DNA of 64,000 nt, taken from contig OX465583.1 in assembly GCA_950022655.1 (NCBI GenBank), positions 67,445,652 to 67,509,651 of the forward strand, in the 5' to 3' direction. A program made the translations under genes and the position numbers. Every line of letters begins with the position of its first letter. The first letter of the stretch is position 1. The notes beneath the pieces were generated by a model, which had not been told where the DNA came from, searched no databases, and worked only from the letters and a program-made list of their open reading frames with translations. This stretch comes from Alentia gelatinosa (lineage: Eukaryota > Annelida > Polychaeta > Phyllodocida > Polynoidae). This document shows positions 35,101 through 46,800 of this stretch, piece after piece.

Positions 35101-38100
35101 ATTCCAGGGCTCTATGAAACGTCAGCCTGAGGGGCCTGGTTATAATTAAAGCCAAGCGAGGTTGCAGCTGCCACGGACAGAACTCGGTCAGATTCCAGGT
35201 ATTTATTTAATACATTCTCAGAAATCGCTCACTTTATCACTAGGGAACATGTAAATACGGAAAAAATGCAAGAAAACGAGCTGATGGGGCTGGAATAATT
35301 GAAAACACATGTTCTCTCGTTCACAGTTCACTGTTTTTCATAGATAAAAAAAAGTAAAAAATTGTTTTTCATATACAGTGTGAAGAAGAGATTCAACGAC
35401 ATGCCGTCAGTCAGGTAGATTTCAGAAGGCAGTTATTCAAAGTGGAAAGGAAATTGTTTTGAAAGAGAACATGGTTTACTTAAATGTCGTCAACTAAATA
35501 TGAACTAAAATGCAACTTCTAACGGGTCTAAAGAGAGAGAACGTGCAATGTCCTAGTTTTGTTCACTGATTCAGAGACAACACATACACAGAGAAATATG
35601 GTTCTCAGACATGCCCAGAGTTTACGTTCTTATCTCACCCCGGTATTTTTCTCCATAGGCTTAACGTTAGGAACTCATGCTCCACGGCCGTGAATACTCA
35701 ATGGCTAATTGGGTGAGTTATCTTATTGATTAATAATGTTCCTGATCATGTATACAGGGTGAGATAAAATCAGAAACCCACTTGATGAAAATAACTTGGT
35801 CCACACTCCACCTCCTTTGACCGCTACGTAATTTACCCAGCTTCACTTCGCGAATTATGTAGCAGTCAAACTTGGTGGAGAACGGACCGAAATTATTTTC
35901 ATCTCGTGAGTTTCCTTTAAAAAGACATGACGTTCAAACAGGTTACTAAGTTTCACGGGGTAATTTATTCACATTGTGACATAACTTAAAATCTTAAGCA
36001 GTTATTATCCCTGTACAATGGTTTCTAATTTCATTGGTGTCAGAAAGTCAGAGTAAAATAAAAGAACACAAATTACACGGGCAACATCGATCATTTCAAA
36101 TCTAATTTTGATTGTTAATACTTCTCAAGACGTCCGGATGAACACCTACCTTCCCAAGGATTTCCCTTTCCTTAAGATCCATCAATAAAAATAATTTGTT
36201 TGTGAAAAAAAATACACATTTGAGTTGAATGCTATATCTTTGCCAAATTTGATCCAAAGCACGTTCAATATGAGTCATATTAATGTTTAAAAGGAATTTA
36301 TTACTTTTTTTTTTTTTAAATTAATGTTATCAATTCTTCAGTAAGTTCATGACAAGTAGAACAGCTCACGAAAATTACGTTTTTTTAACAACAATAAAAT
36401 ATGCTCTACCAGAAAAGTCTCAATTAGGTGAATATTACATAGAATTTGGCTTTACCCACAGGAGTTTAATCGTTATGATAAGTGATAGAGGTTACCTTTG
36501 ATGTGTTCGCTGTTTAGAATTGGCAGCATCTCTTGGACCTTCTGGAGGTTAGCAGCCTGCTGCCTTAGCAGTTCATCTTCTGCAAAATCAACAAGGACAT
36601 ACAGCTTCCAATGTTGAAAGATCGGATTAGGGGACGGATGAATCTTTAATTCTAATAAAGGCAAAATATTTTGCGTTAGAGACAAAATCTGATTTCCCGG
36701 TGGGGTTATTTGTTTGGTTTGGTTTGGTTTAACGTCCAGTCGACCATTATGGGTCCTTACCAGATTTTCTCAAGGTTCTTTTACACCAGAGGGTGGTGAT
36801 CGAATCTATGTGATGAATTCAGGTAGAAATCTCACAGCTACACATTTACCGAGGTGAGAGTTCTTCTACTTCCACACCACAAAGACATGGGGTGTTGGAG
36901 ATTGTTACCTATTCGACAAAAAAAATTCTGCCGAAACTCCAATTCTACATTAACCTTTATAAGAACAGCAAAAAGGATCCAACCAAAAGACCTGAAGCGC
37001 TGATGCCTTAAAGGCATATCCAACAATCCATAATCACGCCACCTGGTGATTTTGGGATATCGTCAATTATCAGTCTAAAGAGGATCCTTGTGATTCATTC
37101 TAGTGCCAAATGAGTACATGTAACATTTCAAAAATTTCATCCAAAACCAATAGATAAAATAAGCTAGTTCACACTGGCTTAATTTACAAAGGAAATGTAC
37201 TGAAAAACATGGTTTTCTTCAATTTTCTAAAAAAAACTAAAAAAACCAAGGATGGTGACATATGTGACATTGTGAAAGTTCGTAAAATTGAATTGTGTAG
37301 TACTATCAGAACTGCCTAGACATAAGTTTAAATTTTTTTAAAGTAATTCTGACACCGCGTTTTTTTCCACGTTTTCTTTACATCCGCTTACACATTCCGA
37401 CATTCATTTACGCATCTGTGCATCTTCCCGCCAATCACCGCGCTTTTGTATATTTCAACATGTAGAAGAACGTAGACCCGCGTACACGGGAAAACGCCGA
37501 TTTTTACGCCAGTGTGACTGGGGCATTATGTCTGGATGAGGGCGATACGTAGTCCTCACAATCGGGTCTACCAGGGAGGGAATCCATCAAGTGACTCGTC
37601 TGTTTTAGCTAATCAACGGTATTTTTCATTTTTCAACACAAAGAGAACTTAGAGGAAGGTTTCAGTCGTGTTGGATTAAGTGGTCACATGTTTCAAATGA
37701 GGTAAACAACCAAAAATCAAGTACGTGCAGAAAGTAATGCTTAAACAGGTGTGTGGTTTTTTTTCAGATCATGGCGACATGGGATCTACAAGATGAATTG
37801 AGAGGAATGTGGCATAGCGCGAAGTTACGACCCTGAACGTGGTTCAATTGATTTATCTCAGCCCTGGTATTTTTCCCCCATTGACTTAACATTAGGAACT
37901 CGCATTCAATGCCAATGGAGTATTTAGAAAAAATACGCAATGGGGAAATACATGTTTGTCATAAATGTTAGCCTATCAGTCAATGTGAGGGGCGAGATGA
38001 ATTCCGTAACCTATTCAAAGTTACGGTCAGAGCTCGATCCCATCTCATTTGAATTGCTTTGTAATTCATATGACTTTTTTTAGATTTATTCATAAACATT

Positions 38101-40793
38101 ATTTTATTTATACACCTGTGCACATTTTCTTATACTTATTGACCTCTTCTCCCTGTATCATAAAAACCATGTATAGAACAGTGTACGGGGGTTTTACAGC
38201 CCAGGTTGGGGTACCAAAATTGTACTTTGAATGGCGATTATATGTTATTTCTTATCAATTTAAAACATTTGAAGGTGTATATTAACTCTTTCAGTCCGAG
38301 CAATGACTGGAGGCATTCCCAACCAGGGGACGAGGAATGCCTCCAAGCATTGTTTAAAAATATATATATGTTTATGTGTCATCATCACAAACTTTATGTT
38401 TTATGAGAAATAATGAATAGATTTACACCATTTTTTCACAATTAATAAAAAAATACCATGTTCATCATTATACTCTGTGGTTATTCGATAAGTAACTATA
38501 GTAACTGGTATCTAAAGGTTGCTAAGTGACACCCATACGACAAACAGACACCATACGGCGAAAGTCTCGTCCCCTTGGTAGAGGTAGAATGCCTCGTCCT
38601 GTAGTGCCTGTGCTCTCCAATCAGGTTCGGACAGAAAGAGTTAAAGGGAAAATCAACCTGGCGTTTAATTTGATAAACATTTCTCACTCCCATTTATCAA
38701 AATACGCCCCTCCCTAATAACGGCGTCAGGTCAAGTGTTTGCCAATCTGTGAGTTCGTAACAATTATAAGATAAAACACCCGGTCAATTCTCCCGCTGTA
38801 CATATATCTACATGTCAAGTCCAATGCACATCTACCGATTCAGAGTTGAACAATTAGTTCCTAAATCATATATTTGTCAGTGAACTTGTTGCAGGCAAAT
38901 TACGTAAACAGGGGATATTTCCAATGTTCTGTTGTCACCGACAATATAATTTTAGGAAGCAATTTAGGAACATTGACCAACAACTTGTCGGCGACAATAG
39001 AACATCTCAAGGGGAGGGGGTTCACTAATCGTTGGCTGAGCCTTCCCCAGATCTACTGATTAGGGCCAACTCCGTTAGGATGCCTCGCCTGAGACAGAGT
39101 ACCATTCTTCGCCGACAAAGTTACATCAATGTTCCAAAATCGGTAGATGTGCATTGGACTTGAGCTGACCACAGAGACGATAGCTACCCGTAGTTTACAC
39201 GTAGTCTACGCGTAGTTCACACATAGTCTACACGTAATCTACACATAGTTTACACGTAGTTTACACAGTTTTTGCATAATTTACACGTAGTTTACACGTA
39301 GTTTACACGTAGTTTACACGTAGTTTACACGTAATCTACACATAGTTTACACGTAGTCTACACATAGTTTACACGTAGTCTGCACGTAGTTTACACGTAG
39401 TTTACACACCAGCGAGGACGATCTCTGCCTTGGCGGCCTGTGACAGGGCCAGCTTGTCCGTGTACGAAGGGTCCATGTACATCTCCAGATCGGGAACTGA
39501 AAAATAACAACATTACCTATCATTATCATAAAGTAGTTCACAGTAATATTAGGAAACGTCCTTACTGTGCATGAAACTGTTCCCGTTCAAGGTCAGTCGT
39601 CGATTTCATACTGCCGGACCCCATAAGAGGAAGGTATTATGAAAAAAAAAATTAACGAGGTCTAATTAAGAAATCTTTGAGATCCTCATCTTGTAACTTT
39701 GGAACTTCTTCACCCAGAACTTGTTTCGCTATTGTTAAAATAAACATTCAAATTATCAAGCTCGGTGGCTTAGTGGTAGGGGTGCTAGCCTCGAGGAGGG
39801 GAGGTTGGGGGTTCAAATCTTGGTCGGGTCATACCAAAGACTTCAAGATACCAGAAATGGTACCCACTGCTTTTGGCTTCACACCCGCCATTAGAATGAG
39901 GAGCTATGTTTCACAGAAGAACATCCAGTGACGAACAGATATGTAAATGGCCTTAGGGGAAGAGCTGAACTAGGTGATTCTAAACACAATATTCCTTCAA
40001 TAAAGATTGTTAATAATTGAAATTGTAAAAAAGGAATCCATGTGCGCTCTTATCGACTCCAATGTCATTTTAGTATCTGGATCTTAGCTACGACCTGATA
40101 GGGCTAAATATTAGCTATGACCAGATAGGGCTAAATATTAGCTACGACCTGATAGGCTAAATATTAGCTAGGACCTGATAGGGCTAAATATTAGCTAGGA
40201 CCTGATAGGGCTAAATATCAATCACCCGTGATAAGGAAAGAACCACAAGTGTGAAGCACAATTACTACACCCATGGTGAGGGTTAGCGATTAAGGAGTAT
40301 TCAGCCATAGGGATATCATATGAGACTCTTAAAACGCCCTTTAAGGGGTTATATTCGAAGTGACTCACCAGGTGGCAGCCGTATCGCTTCCACCCAGCTC
40401 GATCGCTTCCCCTGTGTACCACCAGAGGGGATCACTAGTACTTCTTCACATACTCCATACATGTCTCGCCTGTACTATTTCCTGATATTTTTTTGTGGAC
40501 ATGCAGCGGTACCATTAGGAAACGTCCTTACTGTGGACGAAAAGTTTTTTCATTCAAGGTCAGTCGCAAATTTCATACAGCCTGCCGCCTTAGGCGGAAG
40601 GCTGTATGAAATGGGCGTCTGACCGAGAGCTAGAACCGTTTTGTTCACAGTGAGGACGTTTGCTTATCATCATATACCTTAATATGATCAAAAACTCCAT
40701 TTAAATAACTTACAAATTTCGCTTTCACAAACATTATTATAACTGCAGCCCTAGCAGCGGGCAGTATGTAATAAGACATTTAGACACAGGTAT

Positions 40794-40825
<32 letters not shown>

Positions 40826-43800
40826 GAGTTGTCTTCACGGAATGATATCACAAAGCGGAGCTGGGTGATATCTGTAGCGGTAAACAATTACTAGAAATTA
40901 AGGGATATTTCGATTTTATCCTACCCTGTCACACGCTTTTAACTTTGTATGGCATGCGTGGCATATGAATAGTTAATGGTATAACAGTGCTATACAGCCA
41001 CACCATTTTAAGTTTATGGAGATTTTTACGCGGGGATAGGATTAAGGTTTGTTTGGGTGGGTGGGTGGTTTAACATCCAATATGTTCAATTAGGTTTGAC
41101 CAAATCTATGAGATGAATTCAGGTCGATATCTCACCCCTACACATTTACCAAGGTGAGAGTTCTATTACTTCCCACACCACATAGACATGGTATGAGAAG
41201 GATTGGCCTTTGATATAGCAGTAGGTCTACCACTGCTGGGGGTGAAGGAGAAAAGTGGCTGCAGTGGAATTCAAACCTACAAAGTCTGAAACCTTGTAAT
41301 TACAAGTCCAGTGCTTTTTACCACTGACCTAACTCCCCAGCCCGGTCGCTTTAGTTATGCCCGCATGCAAGCATATCCGGCCTGCGCCATGCGGAGGCAA
41401 GGCGACCAAGAGGGTGAACAGATTGATCATTGTCCAGCAGGCCTAGGATAAAAGTACTTACGTCTCCTCATCAGGTTTTCTATCTTGTTTCTCCCCAATA
41501 TTGCTGAATTGACTTGATTCTGAAGGCTGGCCAACGTGTCAATCACCTGTCAAAGACCACGCCCCCATGCTTATTAACATACTGACATACATGAAGCGAC
41601 ACAAGGAACACAGTAACATGATAAAGCATGTCTGCTTAGGTAAGAAAATCAATCAAAATTAGGGCTCAATCAGAAGTTGCGAAAAACTTAATGCTCGCGG
41701 CCAAAGAAACAAAATAAATGTTTTATTAATTTATTGCTGACTCACTTAACAATAGCGTGGGCATTATCATTTGGAAACGGTGGATGTATGGTGTGTTCAT
41801 GAAAGCATCTTGAAATTAAATTCAGTGGTTTGGTCCACTTATAATAAGGATCTGGTGTTCTTATGGTTTCACTCATTGGTATGAGGAAGTATCCCTCTTA
41901 TGACAAATTATGCCCCAAAAAAAAACCAAAAAAAATTATGACAATTATCTAATAGCAGTGTCCTCTTCCCTTTTTCAATATATACCAAAACTAAGCTGCC
42001 TCACTATTCAAAATACATCATATTCCATATGATAAAGAAATACTGTAAAATCTACTGATGATAATCTCTATACAGCACTACAGCTCTAGATTAATGCATT
42101 CGTATTTATCTAGTCGTATTTGAGAGATGTTGATGAATATACACAACACTGAAAACAAACACCGCTAGATGGATATATACTTCTGGACTAGGTCGAACAG
42201 TTACATAGTCATCAAATAGACACACTGCTTCTGCCCACCACACTACTGTATTTAGCATGCTCCACATACACTTTCTCCGCCACCGACTGGCTAGCAGTGT
42301 CCACTACAGATAAACCACTGCAGAGGTGCAAGCAAGGACCAACAGCTTACAACAAAATGAGTAACTTCTATTGCGATTTGTCCCTACTCCTGCAGCCTGA
42401 CCCAGCGTTTACATGAGACGACGAAATATGTGGCGACTGTAGATTGTCAAGCCAGTAGTTGTTAGGTGGTGGCAATGTCCACCGCAAAAGTCCTTGACCG
42501 AAGAATATACTTTGTGTTTACACTGATGACTAAGTTTTCAGAGAATCGCCGCCCATCTAGACAACTAATTCAAACAGGCTTGAAATAGTCGCCAGTATTA
42601 GAGCGTGTCCAATAGCTGTTGGGTGGTGCCAAATTGAGTAATCTGACATAATCAGACAATCTGCAGTCGCCACACCCTTGGCGTTTACATTAGACGATTT
42701 CTATCAATTTACTGCTGAAAGTTGTCAGGAGGTGCAAAATGTCAGAATCGCCACCCAGAATCGTCTAGTGTAAACACCGGGTAAACTGCACATAGCCTGT
42801 GATCGTTGTCCGTGTAGAATCTAAGCATTTTTTTTCATTTGGGAAACTTGCACCCCTGGTTGTCCATAAAAAGCGCATTATTGACAACGATAATAAAGAA
42901 ACTAGGCACCTTTCTGAGGATTGGGCATCTGAGTATAGCCACTACCCTACACCACAGGCACATCCTTAAAAGTGTGAAAATGAAATACCTCGATTCGTTA
43001 TTGGTGCGTTTAATACTAGGCTCTAGTAATTTTAAGGATTGTTAAGACAGAAGGAATATATAATAATAGAAAGACTAGATTAAACTGCATGAAATGGCTT
43101 TTCGGGAATATGAAAAGCAGAAAATATAAAAAGATTGAATGTAATGTGTGGAAACCTTGTAGCAGTTTAAACGATATTTCATGATACTGGTTTACCTGTT
43201 TTTACAGCATTTTTTTCCATTTCCATACATCATATTGTACACTGCACCTGTATCTGTCTGTTTACAAATAATGAAAACATCCCACCATCTGTTTTGCACG
43301 TAACTCCCTGTGTTAGTGTAGGGTGAGTTTGTTTACGCTGTGTTTAGTCTACAAGGAGTCATAAAGGATTGGGTTTAAAGCCAAGCAAATCTTGCCCTAA
43401 AAGCCTGAAGGCCTGTTAGATTTGTCAGGTGAAAACAGTATAAAGCAAAGCCTAATAGTGATCAAGTGGAAAGTATAAACAACATGAAACCAAAGAGAAC
43501 GCGTGGTGAGAACAAAACTCGTGACAGTACCGACCTTTTCAGCATCCTATAAGAGAAACAAAAGAGTAAAGAAACAAAGCTCTGTATTACTAAACAAGTC
43601 TACCAAGAAACACGTTGGTCACGAGAGAGCTAAGGGAGCAGTCGGTGATCCGTCAGGCATTCCTTTCTAAGTTCCACAAACTCCATGTGCGCTCACATCG
43701 ACCAGACATCATTGTATCAATCACTTAAGTGGTGATTCCATCAACACACAAGATATAGCAAGATTAGTCCCGATTTGGTTGTCTTGCTAAATCGGGCTAG

Positions 43801-46800
43801 GTTTGAATAATCATGTGCCTTTTTGTCGTGATGTGTCTTGAGGTGTTTTGGTGGCGGAGCACCAAAATACACACGCCACACGACATCGCGCGGCTATGTT
43901 TTGTGACAACGTAGGTACGACACATCGCGACACAGTAAGATATATCAAGATATACCAAGATAAACCACGGCAAATCCATCGTGTTGGTGGAACCAGCCAA
44001 TTATCAAGAGGGATACATCATCATCTATCTACCACCTCCACAACCTATGCCAGAAATGAATCAAAAATCCTCAGTTGGTTATAGATTTGATGTATTTTTC
44101 TTAATAAAATGTATACTGTTTACCTTTAATGTGTCTGGTTAAAATTTAGATTTTTTTCCCCCAAAAATTAGAAATAAAATTTTGATGTTTCTTTGGTCGA
44201 GGTGAGCAGCACTGTAGATACAAGTCATAACTGGGAGCATCAACTTGCAGGGCTGCAAAATGCACTGAAAGCAACAGTATTTATATCGTAATGATGCAAT
44301 ATTTACAATTTACAATTATATACATTATCCTGGTAGATTTGATTAAACCTTGTAAAATTACAAGAAATTACTTTCAGGATTCTGAATCATCATTATGGAT
44401 TTTTCGTTTGAAATCTTCACTGCTTTTTCACGTGTGTACGAAGGTCTTCAAGTCAATATCAAAGTTAAGTCTTCCAGACAACATCAATGTCAAGTCTCAC
44501 GTGAATACTTGACTTAAGAGTGGAAAGGACAAATACATATGAAAACACAAAAGTAAAATTTTATAGAATGAACATATATAAAACAGACTTAAAATTAGAA
44601 TGCATCCATATCTAAGTATGCGCGCCAGACTGAGACTGAGAAAACTTTTTTTTTAATTTGCGGTACATAATGTATAGAACCAAGTCCATGCTGTTTTTAC
44701 AAGTACTAGATTAGACTTATAAAGACTGTGAGTAACAATGCGAGGAACAGGTTCCAACCTCTGCATGTGTATAGACACATGCAACTGTCATACTCAGGGT
44801 GTAGCTAAGACATCGTTGGGTATACACACTGAAAAGCATCATCGGCAGATTAATTCGTGATGCAGCTGATATCCATGCGACTAAAACTGCGACTATGACA
44901 ATCGTAACACTCTGTAACGTGTTTTCACTGACATAAGAGATGATATTGAGACCGCTCTGACTTTGTGGTAAAGGATATGAAGCAATTTCTTATTTATAAA
45001 AAAAACATATACATATTAACACCATAAAATATATCAATATATATCAATTGTTTTTCAACATAATAGCCACGACCAAAATAATATATATAAAATTGTATGC
45101 CAATTTATTTAATAAAACTAATATAAAAATACGGCTTATTGGGTGGGACATCAGAACAGTCCATGTGATAACTTTCCCTATCAAACTCATCGCCAAGGTT
45201 TTAAGTAATCTATAAGGCAAATACAGTTTCAAAACAAATTTACAAATTGTTTAACATAATCATTGAATAAGATTTTAACTAAAAGGGATGAGTGTACATG
45301 TTACAAGTGAGTCATATTTTAATCAGTATTACTCATATTGCATTTTCACTTAAAAAAATTCTCTTGTTCTATACTCAGACGATACTATGTGGTCAATGAT
45401 TACTATCAGTATGGTATAGCTTGGTAATATGAGGGCATGAACGAACATCTTACAGATTTAAAAAAACCACACAAAAAACACCCAATAACAACCCATTCAG
45501 CAGACATGCGCATTGGCATTCATATTGAGTAGCTAAGAGTATGCAGTTTGGGACTGGCTTTATTTTTAAATCTTTACAGTGCCACAACTGTAAATATGCA
45601 GAAACTTAATTAAGGTGTGAGATTGGGATGGAGGAAGACCGCGACATTATTGTACGCGAACTACTTCCAAAAAGAAAAGATAGGGAACGTGTGTGTGTCA
45701 ACATGTACTCAGCTATTTTCATTAGAGCTAGATCTTTTGAGTTCACAAGAGTGAGGGACCGGGCACGTTTGACAAATGATGAGTTGAGTTAGTTCGTCTT
45801 TTTTAATATAGGATGAATCTATATCATTCTTTTTTCTTTTTTATGTGTATCGTACTATTCTTAAACATGAATTTATATCATTAAAAGGATAATGTAGTAT
45901 CAATAGCTTTATTGTGTACCTCACCCCCAAGGTTTTTCTCCATTATCCATAGCAATTTTTCTAATTCGAATTAGCCCCAATCTGTATATAGATTTCACAA
46001 TTATACCTGCTGACAGTCTAACAAAAATGACACAATTCTGTTATCAATGAAAAAGAGAACACCTTCTCTTGGTAGGCTACCTGGTACATGTATAAACCAG
46101 GTTGTGAGTTTTAACATAGGAGGCCTGAATTATTTGGCGGACTAATATAGATATCCTCACATCGCACAATACCATCATAGGGGAATATTTAAGTGAAGAA
46201 TTGGTGGACTTCAGCTCCAAAATAGTCATGATTTCCATTCTAGATATGTGTCAGGGCCATATAATAATAAGAAATTTACTATCACACATTCACAGTAGAA
46301 TAATAATTTAGGGAGTTAACGTCGATCTAGCCACGAACTCTTGTGTTCAGCAACAAGAAACATTCCGGTCGAAGTCTATCGAGATCTAGATAGTCCGAGA
46401 ATTTAGTAGAAACACTGATACTGTGGTACTACTAATAATAGATCTAGAATATAGTGAGAGTGGAGTATAATGTCCACCCCTGAACCTCTCCATTGAGGTT
46501 GTGGCAGGGCGGGTTACACTGGCTCAGACTGGATAAAACCTAGGTATTATTTTTCACGCCCTCATCTCCTGTTGTGGACTGGTTCATGGCTGGTTGCACT
46601 ATGAAAAAAAATAGTCTTGAGCGTTTAATATGGGACAAAAAACTAGTTTTTTCTAACTTGAAAGGGGCAAATTCCTGTTGTGTCATGAATAACGAGGCGA
46701 TTTTTGTGAACAAAACATTGTTAGAAAGCTAAGACTTGGGCCTATCTATTGGTATATATCTGATATACATGTGTTATGGTTACAATTTCCAATCGAAGAT

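Noticed and set aside
39761..39831. tRNA gene
   Set aside because: Head of a second SINE family; the anticodon arm is not credible and a SINE body follows.
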